A DNA stretch of 64,000 nucleotides from Rhyacophila brunnea (taxonomy: Eukaryota > Arthropoda > Insecta > Trichoptera > Rhyacophilidae): contig JAGYXB010000977.1 in assembly GCA_022495005.1 (NCBI GenBank), positions 124,001-188,000 on the forward strand. Reading direction: 5' to 3'. Within the stretch, counting starts at the first letter, position 1; the number at the start of each line of letters is the position of its first letter. The notes below the pieces were generated by a model, which was given only the letters and a program-made list of their open reading frames with translations, made no database searches and was not told where the DNA came from. Made by a program: the position numbers and the translations under genes. Positions 10,939 to 23,331 of the stretch are shown one piece after another.

Positions 10939-13192
10939 CACTAATAAAGCACTGACATTAAAAAAATGAGTAGGTACCTACATATTGCCATATTGTTTGA
11001 CCACATATAACGTTTGATAAAACAGATTGGAGTTTGGGTATTTAAAAAAATATGTATTCAAGAAAAATACAGCAACGACAAGGTAATCTAATAATACGTT
11101 AAAATCTGGTTTTAAAATGTAACGTACTGCAGAAGTAAAATAGTCAGTCAAGTCATTATTGCTAACCAGTAGCTCAATCACGGAATTAACGAGGGTGCAT
11201 GTGCAGGTACATGTGTTATCGTTAAAGTATAATATGTAACACGAGTATGTGACCGAGGTACTACTGTAGTAGTTTATATTGATAAAACGAACAATTCATT
11301 CATGGTTTCATATTATGCGTTCGAGGACGCAAACATTTGTCTCCGTACAACGTACATCATTAGTGGTGGTTATATAATAAAAAAGACAGCCTGTCATGTT
11401 CAGAGGCAGTGTGTCAAGCGTATTACATTTTATAATAAATATTACTGTATTACAATTCAGTATGCGACAGGTAAACAACGACAAGTACACATGTCGTAAT
11501 ATTGAGTTGAAAATAGATTTTGGTGCTTTATAATATGGTAAATAGCAGTAACTTTTAATGTATATAATAACATAGAAAAAGGTTTAAAAAGTATCACATA
11601 TTACCCAAACAATGTGATACAATCCATTGATATATACATTGACCATTTTATTATTATAATTATCAGATATTAACATGTACCTTTCTTATATAAAATATTA
11701 CTATACGCAATATAAACTCAATTTTTCACTAATATTATAGAAATGTGCTTTTTTATATCCCGAATATTCCGTGCAAACTGTAAGTAAAATAATAATTTAT
11801 ACTTATTGCAATTTTACGCTAAATATGACATACATACAATAATTCTGAAGAATTGAACTATTAGGATAGTTTTTTTTTTCAAAAATATTATTATTTAAAA
11901 CATTTTTTTGTAAAATGTACTAAGTATAATTATTATTGTCTACATAAAAGATGGCAACACTGTTCAGCGTAGACTTTGGAGCAAACCCTGCGAATTAGCA
12001 TTCAAAACTTTGTACCGGATATTGATTTGCTATGTAAGAATATGCAATTAAGTACATCTATCTCACTCTCGTTAAATCGTTTTTCAAGCAACAGTGGATT
12101 CTTTTATCTTTTTATTTCAATTTTGCATCATAAGCAAATAAACGAAGTCGTCTTACTTTAAATAAATTGTACCCAATAATCATGGAAAATATCATCACAA
12201 AATGTATGACTTTCAGAAGATATACCTACACTACATAATTATGTAGTTCACTTTTATTATGATATTAGTCAATCGTATACTTATATAATTAATATTTTTT
12301 ACATAGAAAAATGGCACATACGACAATGTGAAACTTTCGTCATAAGGAAATTACAAAAAACTTCATTTTCTATACGTAACATATTTGTACATACTTAATA
12401 TATATATTATTTCACATTTAGAGAAATATTTTTATGATCGAGTAGGGAAGCAGATTTTATAATAAAAAAACGTTTTCTGACCCTCTAATTCTGAGAAAAT
12501 AAATTTAATTAATACGTACAGACATACGTTAATACAAAAAGCTTTGAAACGTGGATGAAAAGTAATTAACACAGTCTGCTAAATTGTACATAAAGAAAAA
12601 AAAATTAAATATCCGTCTCATAGAATTTATATCAATTCGATATTATTTTGCACAAATATAATAAATTATTATTAAGAGTTCGCAAGAAATGGCAATTTTC
12701 ATTTATATCACTTTCATTAGGCGCCCAGGTGCCGTATGAAGGTCGAAAATGAATAATTTCTATCGTTGGAAACTAAGCTTAAATAATCTGTACACTGTAT
12801 TGGAAAAATATATATTATTATGATGCTCATTTTTTTCTGATCATAAAAATCAAAATGATATAAGTAATCTTAGTTTCATATGATATTAACTCAAAGAGAA
12901 AAAAAAATCAGTGATTTTCAACCTTTATATGGCACATGGGTCCTTCACTAGAGATTAATAAGACAGATTAACAAGACAGAAGAGATTAATAAGATAGGGA
13001 AGTGAAAGCCAATCCGTATAATAGACCAAAACTTTGATGGCAGATTTGGCAAGAAATACAAAGCCTCCTGATTGTCCTCAATTATTATTGAAAGCGCATT
13101 CCGTCCACATGACAAATAGAAGTATCAATTGAAAATAACGTATTTTTAACTCGTGTTTGTTTATCGTATAATTTCCCGCAGTCTTAAACACT
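10939..13192. other. Long AT-rich non-coding stretch
   Basis: Only short open frames without motifs occur (for example both strands at 11302-11499). Near 12909 there is an hAT-like end word CAGTGATTTTCAACCTTT without a partner end. At 12975-13025 lies a stretch (CAGAAGAGATTAATAAGATA, AAGTGAAAGCCA) with a diverged relative at about 40888-40925; the family is not recognised. Confidence 0.5.
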
Positions 13193-13345
13193 CTTTCTTT
13201 TAGCACCAAGGTGCATGGTTGCTACATCACTCCCATGCAGCTTCGTTTCGGGACAAGGAAGTGTGGCATTAAAATCTTTTCATTCTGACACGTTCATAGC
13301 GTCGTGCACAAATCGCGGCTGCATATCAGTCGAGAATCAACCTTC
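13193..13345 (+). mobile_element. LINE 3'-UTR-only copy (or derived SINE), plus strand
   Basis: The stretch TTTAGCACCAAGGTGCATGG, CATCACTCCCATGCAGC, TTTCGGGAC, CACGTTCATAGCGTCGT and GGCTGCATATC is collinear with the 3' UTR of the LINE at 34431-35100 read on its coding strand. None of the LINE coding part is present upstream. The open frames here (13215-13517 plus, 13294-13563 minus) lie in this UTR and are not genes. Either extreme 5' truncation or a small retroelement sharing the LINE tail would explain it. Confidence 0.72.
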
Positions 13346-14299
13346 AACAACACTACCAAAGGTAACGCACCTCCCATTAGCTTTGTGTTCCCTGATAAAA
13401 AATTGTTATGTTTTGCAACAAAAAACACGGAAAGATACAAAATCCTGGAATTGCATATGTGTAATACACAGTGTAATAGGTAGGTACTCTCCGAATACAA
13501 TAAAATTATGTAATTAAAAAAAGTGTTCATAAAGCCTTCCAAAGAGTTTGTACAAATAAGCATTGTCCGTATTTGTATAACGTGTCTCTTGCAGAACTAC
13601 AAAATATTTTACGGCGGAAATTGAAATTTCATCTCGTTATAAAGATTGTACGTAGTTAGTGCAAACAATAAAATCATTGAAACGAATGGAAAACATTACT
13701 TCCGCCTTGATTACATGATATGAGAGCTTTATTATGATACCATTACAAACAAGCATTCATTTAACAAAGAATTTCTTTATTACATTCGTATAGAATAAAA
13801 ATAGACATTTTTGTTTTTTTCACGAATCCACACATTTCGTACGCCCTCGTATGGCCGAGGTGGTTGACGCCCTCCTACTGGACGGTCATGTATTCTAGTT
13901 CACCTGTTGTTTCTTCAATAAATACGTGTATGGGGTAAGAATAAAGGACGAGGGTAGTGAGGTTGAAATGAGAAGGCCGAAGTTATTATTTGCTTGTTAC
14001 AAATGTGACAGGTATCAAGTTACTTGATTATTTACTTGATATTAAATGCTAACTTGGATAAATAATTGTAAGGATAAATAAATGCCGATGGTAACAGTTA
14101 AAACTCTCGTATTTATATTTATTATTACCACGTTTTTATTAGCTCGTATTCTTGTTTGTCCAGATTTGTACAGATTTTTTCTTGTGTGTCCAAGATTTGT
14201 ATTGGACGATAGAAGATTTTTAACTAACTTTCCGACTAGCTAGAGATTTGAAACTTTTAGAATATATCAGAACACGACGACAATGCATTCTTTTGTCCA
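13346..14299. other. Non-coding spacer with a tRNA-like patch
   Basis: No gene is supported. It contains the tRNA-like patch described at 13848-13910 and otherwise AT-rich DNA. Confidence 0.5.
13848..13910 (+). repeat. Possible tRNA-derived SINE fragment
   Basis: CTCGTATGGCCGAGGTGG resembles the box A region of serine or leucine tRNAs, and about 35 bases later GTATTCTAGTTCACC is a degenerate box B. The anticodon stem and acceptor do not fold convincingly. It is GC-richer than its surroundings. A decayed SINE head is the simplest reading. Confidence 0.4.
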
Positions 14300-14460
14300 A
14301 ATGACATTTCAGTATTCTATAATATGTATTCAATATTTTAATCAAGTACAATAAAAAGTTTTTATTTATACATAGAATTATCAAGTTTATAATATGATTC
14401 AACAGAAAATTTAAAAACGTGGTATATAAAAAGTTATTTTTATCTTGTAATTATACAGCT
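14300..14460 (+). repeat. Diverged dispersed repeat, partner at 44003-44145
   Basis: The words AAATGACATTTCAGT, TATGATTCAACAGAAAA, TTAAAAACG and TTTTTATCTTGTAATTAT recur in the same order at 44010-44140. Spacing between the first two differs by an indel. No terminal repeats are visible and the element class is unknown. Confidence 0.65.
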
Positions 14461-16561
14461 TTGTTATAAGGGTCATGATGACGTTGACATAGATAATTTG
14501 ATTTGAATAATTATGCTTGTGAGATACATTTTGCAACGATGATGAAAATGTATGTTTCGTAAATAATTATAAATAAAAATTGATTTTAAATCGAACAATT
14601 ATGCACTTTTAATGATTGGGCAAGATTGATTTTCATACAAACAATTTTTGTGCATATCATGGTAAACCTCTTCTTCTTAATTTGCGATATTATTGATTAA
14701 TTGGATTATCATATAATTTGCTAAATTAGCTTTCTGATGAAATTTGATTGACTCGCATAAATCGCTTGTTTTTACAAGTAGTATTTTGCAATTTTAACAA
14801 TATTATGTTACAAGATACATTGTCATGCTGGATGGTAGGGTATTCACCCTACACGTATGTTTGGATAACAAGAAAAAACTTCAGAAAATTACCCTACATT
14901 ATAGACGTCCGTATATCATCACCGTCTGCACAAAACCGTATTTGTTCAGGAGGAATATAATATTGAAAGAAATAGGTTAACTAAATTATCTATAAAATGT
15001 TATTATAATGTTAATTGAATTGGAGCATTCTCAATCGAAAGATTACGTACGAACATACGAATTATTGGTATGTGCATTAGCAACTAAAATATATATATTA
15101 CGTACATAAGTGAAGAATTCTGTTTTTAGGATACCATGGTGATTCCATTATTTTATGTACCTACCTATTATATATAATAGAAAAAAGTTTGTCACACAAA
15201 AGCCAAATGGCATTTTCTGCTCGTCACCAGTATTAATAATAATTCCTATTAACAAAATAAATGTCAGACGGGGTAAATAATAGAAGTTATTTAGCAGAGA
15301 AGGATGCTAGATTTTGTGAAAAATAAAAAATCTATAGCTGCCATGTTTTCTCGGGAAAAAAAGTCTCTAAGGAAAAGATTGACTTTTTAGGTATTGCAGG
15401 GAAAACTGACAGTGATACATAATGATGTGCAAATAAAACTGTAATATTTTTGGGTTTCCTGGGAAAAATCAAAATTTTCTAAAATTCTTTCCTTGAATTG
15501 GTATTCAACGATTATACTAAAATAAGTTTTACTTACAAGAAAACGCAAAAACAGTAAGTAAGGTTTTCAGACATCTACAAGACGTTTCCACATTCAATCT
15601 TTGTAAAGAGTAGTATTACGAACGAACCTTAAAGCTTTCAGGATCATGCTATGAGATTTATTCTCACTAGTCTGAATCGTTGATAGATATTCAGTGGGGG
15701 TTGTTATTGTCCCAAATGGGCGAGACATCATATGTGCAAATGGGATTGAAACACTCTTGAAACATCTAAGAATAAAACAATATGTATATAAATAGCTATC
15801 GTAACCCCACTGGGAATCAATACCGGCTTCCCATAAGAACCTAGTTCCTTACGTATTTTACTAGGAATTTATGCCACCCATGTATAAATACTCGAGTTAT
15901 GACATTGACGAGCTTGACAAGTGTCAACAGTTATGACACTTATATGATAGTTATGAGTTTGAATATACATGAATATAAAAAATATATATAATAAATATAC
16001 CATTCAATTTTTATAACGCTATTTATTAGGTAGAATAATAATATACTTCTCAGAAAATTTCTACACCTACGCGATCTCGCCTTCTCGTATAGGCATATTT
16101 TCATTATAGGTAAAATCTAAAATATAAGGTAATCTATCCCCACAACGAAGGAAATCCGTGTAAGTACACTGAAAATACATTAAATCTTAATGTTATGATT
16201 TACGCGCTGTTTATTTGGATAAATAAACACACATTTCAGTATTATTTAATTATTTATTAATATTGTATGATATATTTTTTATCGCAAACAAACAGTTACA
16301 AACCACATAACATTTAGAATTAATTATATAGAGAAATAGGTAATAAATTATATAGAGAAATAATAATAAAATAAATGACAAAAAGTGTCAAATTAAACTA
16401 TATAAGTACCCACATATATATAAACCAACAAAATAATAATTATAAAACCGCTAATATACTAGTTTTCTCCGAATATATAAAATACTTCCTCCAGTCCCCT
16501 GGATATCTCAAGAGTATCTACAACAGCGACTGTATTACCTATATGGATTTATATACGTAGT
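14461..16561. other. Non-coding spacer
   Basis: AT-rich. A 118-bp stretch 15691-15808 begins CAGTGGGGGTTGTTAT and ends with AACCCCACTG, a possible minute inverted-repeat element, but it has no flanking duplication. Confidence 0.5.
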
Positions 16562-16850
16562 CGATGCTTCAGATACTCAGTTGAATGGCACTCACCTGTT
16601 TTATCAGTTAAGCGACGACAAATCTCAGCCACCGTCTTCAAATCAGACGGTGTCCCAGGGTCCAAATGTCTAAAAATTCAGGGGACAGACAATATAATTA
16701 GGTGACAAGACAGTCGTAATTTTTGGCTTTATTAGACTCAGCTAAGACAGTTGTCGAACCTGACGATTAGACCGATTTATGAAGGTGAGATGCCGCGATT
16801 GTATCCACCACAGTGACATCCCAAACCACACATCTAGAGGCTCCTGATGT
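16562..16850 (-). pseudogene. Decayed LINE-type coding fragment (WDVTVVDT motif)
   Basis: On the minus strand, starting near 16830, the translation gives VVWDVTVVDTIAASHLHKSV, then a stop. Further downstream AESNKAKNYDCLV and, in another frame, LKTVAEICRRLTDKTGECHS can be read. This order (WD-T-VDT-A, AE-K-KY, E-LG-W, IGRRL-TG) is what I know from the C-terminal part of certain non-LTR-associated ORFs in invertebrates, where the upstream KRPDG...WD arrangement looks like a PD-(D/E)XK nuclease. At least two in-frame stops and frameshifts are present, so it is dead. The higher GC than the flanks supports a coding origin. Family assignment is from memory of the motif, not from a search. Confidence 0.55.
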
Positions 16851-18149
16851 ATTATATAATTAATAATATAGATTATTTTATAGCAGTCAGATAATTATTG
16901 TTTGATAATAATTTATAATTCATCTAGCCATTGATTTTCAATCCCATTTTTAACACTCCATTGTAACACATTAAATTACATATAGTTTTTGTCACATTTA
17001 ACCCAATGCTTACGAGCCGCACAAAATTGTGTTTTTGCTAATTACTTTTCAAATGCAAATTAACACGTTAATTACAAAAATAATTAAAAGGGCTTTTCTT
17101 CGGCTTTTCTTTCGTACCCGGAATTCTACTGTCTAATTATATAATAATATAGTAACATCATATCGTCATCTCAATACTACAACTAGATAACACTCTGATT
17201 TGGTCATGAAATGAAATATAAACTTTACTTGATTGACATAAATCTAGGCTATAATTATTATTCTAAATAAAAATGGAAAACTGTGCTTGTCTAATTGGAA
17301 CAATCAAATAATGTTCAATTGTATGAAAAAATATTGTAGATATACTTATTTTATTTTTTAATGCATTTATGGTTTTAAAGTTATCTAATATATTCAAATA
17401 CAAAATTAATACAGTTTCCATAAACTTCTGACCTAGTTGTATCATTTTGTAGAGAAGGAAATGTTGAATCATATTCAAAAGCTATCTCAAAAACAGTGAA
17501 AATCAAGTTATCTAGTTGTAGTATTGAGGTGACGATATATATTTAGATTCAATCTTCAAACTCGATTGGCTCAAAACTAATAAATCACACTTAGACGTTA
17601 GAAATAGGATGTTGGCATATTGATTGACTAACATGAATAACGTCAATTTGACTCAGTCGCAGGATTGCACCCGCGACTTACGACCAAAGGACGAGAGGTT
17701 CCACGGTGAACAAATAGTATATTTTTGCTTGGATATAGAATTAAAATGTAATTTACGATTTAGTATTTGCAACCGTAAGTAATTGCTTAGCATTTAAATA
17801 GGGCACCAATGAAAATACTATTTTAAATGGATATTAGTTAAAACCGTTCATACAGCAGGAGAATAAAACAATAACTTAAGTTTTTTAATAATGGTTACTG
17901 ATAATGCCTCATAATCATCAAAACGCTCACCCTTAATCCGTGGATTGCAAGTTAGTTTCATGCGGCTGAACTGAATCATCTCGTTCCATGTTTTATGTTT
18001 CAATTAATACCATATGTGTTAAAAATCGGATAATAGATTGAATCAATTTGTAAATAGTATAGGTATCTACCTACCTATTAATGTAAGGTAAATTCAAAAA
18101 TGATGTGTAGCATAACGCGTAAAGATTACAAAATAAGCCAATGCGGTCA
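16851..18149. other. Non-coding spacer with a weak tRNA-like patch
   Basis: AT-rich and without supported genes. On the minus strand at 17645-17710 there is a box-B-like GGGTGCAATCC inside a 7-bp stem (TCGCGGG...CCTGCGA), which may be a decayed tRNA-derived SINE; the rest of a cloverleaf is not convincing. Confidence 0.45.
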
Positions 18150-18315
18150 ACACACCCTCCACCACCCGCCGTGTCTGTACAGCCGTGGATTATGCACGGC
18201 CGCCTTCAACGGCGCTGTATTGCGTTATAATGAATATTTAATTGCTCACATTTCGTCCCGAGCGGAGCCGCACGGGACCGATTATTTGCAACCATGCAAG
18301 AGGTCACTAAGCAGA
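18150..18315 (-). mobile_element. LINE 3'-UTR-only copy (or derived SINE), minus strand
   Basis: Collinear with 34431-34600: ACCCTCCACCACCCG, ATGCACGGCCGC, TTTCGTCCCGAG, GGAGCCGCACGGGACCGAT and TGCAACCATGCA all recur. It has the same orientation as that LINE and, as at 13193, no coding part. The small open frame at 18100-18318 is a by-product. Confidence 0.75.
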
Positions 18316-18324
18316 TGACATAGC

Positions 18325-18487
18325 ATTGGGCTAAATATGTCGTTCGGCGATTGGGCGACCGCTGGACAAATGCCGTCATACGATACGGAACGCCCTAACA
18401 CCCACTGGTTATAATATGAAATCATAAGGTTCGGTGTATGTTAGTGGCAGCAAAGAACTATGGTATCGACCCCGCTTGATGATGATA
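18325..18487 (+). mobile_element. RTE-like LINE 3' fragment
   Basis: Plus-strand translation gives WAKYVVRRLGDRWTNAVIRY, matching WRWAGHIARGKDGRWTNAVI of the LINE at 36844-37214. After a gap, TGGCAGC...GGTATCGACCCCGCTTGATGATGAT matches its last codons, stop and TGATGA tail. Internal deletions and an early stop show decay. It abuts the LINE UTR copy at 18150-18315, which faces the other way. Confidence 0.68.
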
Positions 18488-18781
18488 TTAATTTAACCGG
18501 CTGTTACTGGGCAGAACTCAATTATAATGGCTTGAAAACAAAGTTAATGTCAATTCTACTCACTATAAATAATACATTTTTTTTATCTATTTTTTTTTTC
18601 CAATCCGGTAATTAGTATATTAGGATATCTCCATATTATGTGCCCTCCGAAATGGTGATTTACCAATTGGCCGAATATAAGATAATTCAGTTTATAATTT
18701 TAACAACTGGAAGATACTAAATTCGCATAGGTAGGTACATATACGAAAATTTTAAGAAATGTGAATTAAAAGTTGTAAAAT

Positions 18782-19075
18782 CAGTGTTTTTCAACCGCTG
18801 TGCTATTAGTATATTCCTAATGCAATGGAAATTTTCTTATGTTGTATTTATACAAATCGCACACATCAATGAATGGGAGATATGTAACTAACTAGGCGCA
18901 ATGAAGAGATCATTATGTGTGACAGTTTTTTTACCACGACGATCGCACAACTGCGCAATGTCCCGATCGACCGGTGTGAGTTGCACTTTGTGTATAGGGA
19001 ACGTCGTGTCTAATTATTATTATGTCGGTTGTTTTACAGTGGGTCTAATGTGCCGCTTTAGTGGAAAAAACATTG
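18782..19075. mobile_element. Possible hAT MITE, about 294 bp
   Basis: The left end CAGTGTTTTTCAACCGCTGTGC and the right end (reverse reading CAATGTTTTTTCCACTAAAG, then CGGCACA) look like imperfect hAT terminal repeats with the CAACCG/GTGCCGC words common in that superfamily. The 8 bp on either side do not match, so the insertion is old or the boundaries are wrong. Confidence 0.45.
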
Positions 19076-21299
19076 AAATATTTCAGTTTAAAATATGTTT
19101 GAGTTGACATACACTTTTTGTCAACGAGCAATGATCAATGAAACAAATCTCATATAATGTTATCTCGACGATGTATTTATTTACACGTAACGCTGTTGAT
19201 TGTATGAAAAAAGAAAAGATAATTTATAAGATTGATACAATAGTCCTTTTATTATAATATAACGGTAATTGAGTATAAAGTATAATTTGCAATGCAACGG
19301 GAATGCAATCGAATGATTAAGAGGTATCCGTATATCTATGTACATCTGGGCGAATGAAGATTGTTAATAAATGATTAGTGAGATTTAACTAACTAATCCA
19401 ACTGAAAAAAAAGCTCTGCATCAAATCTATATAAAGTACTACTACCCCTCACTATTGAACTAGAAGCAACTGATGCTGCGAATTTATTTATAGCGGAGCC
19501 ATTTTCCCGGGATTTTCCATTGACAAGAAAATATCATAAACTGCAATGAAACTTACTGTCTATACGCGCATACATATCTGGACGCGAGGTGAAATGTGTC
19601 ATTCGCTGATTTAACAAAATAATTAACACCGAATTGTCGCTCATTCCCTTGTACGATTATACAAATGTCCAACATTCTGCACATATGTACATGTACCTGG
19701 ACTCAACTGGATATAATAATAAATTATTTTGGAAACCAATGAATACATTATTTGAATGTGTGAGTGCATTTACTTTACAACATTGTTGTCGTATGCTTAT
19801 AACACGAATAATCCACACAAATAATTTTCATTGTAATTAAGATTATTATAAGCAAACACCAACATCTTTCTTCTTAACAATGTATACATGAAAATTATCA
19901 AACTTGATTAGGTAGGTACCACTGTCTTTACATGCAGGTCTTAAATTACTTAAAATAAAACAACAATATGTAGTAGTACTAATTCCATTTAGATTAATAA
20001 TAACTAGGACCTGGTTCATGCGATTCCAATTGACATTTTGAACTGACGCAGAAAATGCAATAATAAGATACAAATTATTGTTAATTTTACAATTCATTTT
20101 GTTGGCACAAGGACTTTGAAACTATTATTCGGACCTCTGTGTCATTTGCAAGTAAAATTATGTTAACGTTATAAATGCCCTTCTAAAAAATGAATGTATC
20201 ATATTATGGGACAAGCAAATATCAATCTAAACCAGACGAAACCCTACATTTTTTAATGGTTTCATCTATCAATAATTTGATATGCTTCACGCGGCCTCGA
20301 TAGTCGATATTATAATGTATACGGTTGAAAAATGAATTCAATATACGTTGCAATCGAGGTGCAGGATGTGATTTCCCGTCTATTTCGTTGACCTATTTTA
20401 CTACGTGTCCAGTTTAATATTAAGACTTTCTATGCAGGGTATGTATAAGTCAATGTCCAAAAGGTAGTTTCAGCCAATCATGGGACATGTCTTTGCCAAC
20501 GGTCTAAGATATGGCGTTTAATATAATAACACATTATCAAACAATTACTTCATAATATTTCATGGAGTAAAAATCATTTATCACATTAAATGCTAATGGC
20601 CGTTTTTTTTTAATGGTATTAAGTATAGCTTTACATACCTATTTACAAAAGCTTCAAATTCGGCAAAAGTATCTACGTGACAGCGAAGCGCTAGGAACCT
20701 GAAGTTTAAAGGGGGTTGTGACGCAGCCTTCATTCAGTAGTGAGTAGAGGATCGATCTTGACTGATAATATTGATAGCATATAATATATAAGTAAATTAT
20801 TTGTATAAGTAGGCACTTAATTAAAAAATGTACCTATATATTAAGTGTGCAATAATATTATTTACGAAAAACTGACCGATTTGTTTTAGATATTTCTTGT
20901 GGGAAAAAATAAACCCATTTAATTGGCTGTTATTAACATTTTTTTAAGAAGGATAAATATGTAAAAATAACTGTTTAATACAAAATTACTGTGTTGTAAT
21001 GTAGCACAGGTTATTAAATTTCTTCAATATGTGAATCGCGCGCGAAATTGAACAGGACACAAAAATCAAGATTCTGATAAAGTTTATTAATTTTTGCATA
21101 CATTTTAATAAAGGCCAATTTGGTTTCATTATCAAGACATTCCGAACCTAATGTTTATTAAATTATGTATAGGTATATACTATTTTAAATAATACAGCGT
21201 CTACCCAACAAGCATTGACATTTAATGTAATCATACTAGTTAATTATGATGGTACTCCATTGAGAATCGATAGTAAAAACCATTTCTTGTTAAACTATT
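19076..21299. other. Non-coding spacer
   Basis: No gene, RNA or repeat boundary could be supported in this AT-rich stretch. Confidence 0.5.
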
Positions 21300-21307
21300 C
21301 GCAGTTT

Positions 21308-21498
21308 AGTACTGTTCGGTTAAAGCGGATACAGCGGAAAACGCATTTTGAAAATAGCCGATAAACTGGATTATTTGTTAGTTTGGGTTAGTTTTTAGTT
21401 TAGGTTAGGTTTGGTTAGGTTAACCTAACAAATAATCCAGTTTATCGGCTATTTTCAAAATGCGTTTTCCGCTGTATCCGCTTTAACCGAACAGTACC
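21308..21498. mobile_element. Perfect 72-bp-arm palindrome with TTAGG-like loop
   Basis: The arm 21309-21380 (starting GTACTGTTCGGTTAAAGC) is identical to the reverse complement of 21426-21497, with no mismatch over 72 bp. The 45-bp loop is made of TTAGGTT-type words (GGTTAGTTTTTAG, TTAGGTTAGGTTTGG). The flanks repeat CGCAGTTT (21300-21307 and 21499-21506), an 8-bp (possibly 9-bp) target duplication, so the hairpin inserted as a unit. No reading frame. Perfect arms imply a young insertion or sequence homogenisation between arms. hAT and Mutator-like foldback elements both fit the duplication length. Confidence 0.9.
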
Positions 21499-21506
21499 CG
21501 CAGTTT

Positions 21507-23331
21507 TCGTACTTAGTTACTGAGAAATAGTTATGTCTTATATTACGCCAAATATCGTCGGACTAACACTTGGCGTAGGTAACAAAAATGTTTGGTTTAT
21601 TTTTGGATAGAACCGCGTGAAGTATTTTCTTGTTATATCATCCCTGAGGCTTCCCTTCATATACTCAGCTAAGTTAGGTTAAGTTGGGGTAGGTCAGGTC
21701 AAAGGGTAGCCGCTAAATGGGTTTGGTGAGGGTAGAGATCGTGCTCTTTCACTCACGGCAAGACAATAAATAAATAACTATTTTTTATCACCCCATAAAC
21801 GTTATAATACCTAATTGAATTTCATCATTACAGCTGACGCAAAATTATGTCAACGTTAAATTGTAATATCATGGAACTATTTTAGATTAAGTTAAAAAAA
21901 ATATTATTAAGGATAAATTCAATATCCTGAATGTCATTTAAGTAGTAACGGTAAACACTCTTAAGTACATGTAAAATTTAAATATTGAAGTGGATACGTC
22001 TATTATAGATATAGCAATATAACGTATAAAATGATGTGAATTTTCCATTCGCATCGTACAGCAATTCACCAGTTTATTATCCAAGGCGATATCAACGCTC
22101 TACGTATCGTAGGAATATGCCATGTGATTAAAGAAGCTACGTGATTGGTACGAGTGCAGTTCTACGAGTGGCATACGACAATGCCTTGATGGTGATAGAG
22201 GATGGCACAAGAAGAACAACCTTATTCAATTTAGATTTAAAAAATCTGTTGCCATAAAGACATTTTCAATATGCACCCTTATTGCAATATAGTATAGTTC
22301 ATTTTTACATACACTCGTCTGTTTACGAAACAATCAAATTGTTGTGAGAAGATTCGGGTATATAACATGAGCTTTGACGAGGTCTTTTTTAATCTTTAAA
22401 CTCATATCCACTTCGCTAATAGATAATATAATTTGACCACTGTAATGTAATGTAATGTGAGTTTTGTTATTATGTCGAGTGAACCTGTCGTGTAGAGTAA
22501 AAGAGAATTCTAGCATTTCGATTAGCTTTGACCTGACCGTTTATCAATATTTTCTGAAAAATGAAGAACTGGGAAATCAGCTAATTTTTCTCCCAGACTG
22601 AAAAAAATAAATCGGCGATTTCAAAGCAATCATTATAATTATAATTTCATTAGCAAATATGCATTCGTGGTGTGGAGATAATCTTACAGCTTTTTTTACA
22701 ATGATAGATTAGAAAAATAGTTACCAGTAGTGTTCCGTCCATAGATGCTGTGGGTGCGGATAATAAACAGAAATCCTCACTAAAATGGTACGTAAAAAGA
22801 GAGAAATAATAATATGAATTTATTATCCGATTGCTTGATAAATTTGCAGAATATTTGTTATCTAAAGATTTATTATTTTGTAAATATTTGGTAGGTACTA
22901 AAAAAGATCACAGATCCACTACACAAACTTAGAACAGACCGCATGTAATACACCGTTGAATTCCCAACGACAACTAAATAGTATTATAAAACTGATTTAT
23001 TATTTACGAACTATATCGGGATAGATCGGAAATTATCGATCATGCGCAAGCGACACGAGCAGTTACGACTTGCATATAAATAATTAGGCGTCATCTAAAG
23101 TCTAAACAAAAAATGCACTTAGCACATGCAAGAAATAATATTTGTATGATTCGATTCATGGCACTGAATCGATTCCGTGGGTTTGGATCGCATATAGCAT
23201 TCACAAGCTCCGTTAGCGCGAAAAAATCCTTAGCGCCTTATGTCATTATCCTAATCCTTATGTATCTTCTTAAAGCAATATTTTGTTTTTTTCTGTATAT
23301 TATTATCGCCATCGCCTATCACAGAGATGGC
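21507..23331. other. Non-coding spacer
   Basis: Includes G-rich TTAGG-like degenerate words near 21671-21700 (AGTTAGGTTAAGTTGGGG). A 102-codon open frame (23113-23421) has a TATAAATAA word 38 bases upstream of its ATG, but it runs into the transposon at 23332 and has no recognisable motif; I treat it as chance. Confidence 0.45.

Noticed and set aside
12909..12945. hAT-like terminus CAGTGATTTTCAACCTTT
   Set aside because: No matching opposite end or duplication could be found, so it may be chance.
13215..13563. 100- and 89-codon frames on opposite strands
   Set aside because: Both lie over the repeated LINE 3'-UTR block at 13193-13345.
15691..15808. Possible minute element, CAGTGGGGGTT...AACCCCACTG
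   Set aside because: The inverted repeat is about 10-16 bp only and the flanks show no target duplication.
17645..17710. tRNA gene on the minus strand
   Set aside because: Only a box-B-like stem is present; acceptor and anticodon arms do not fold.
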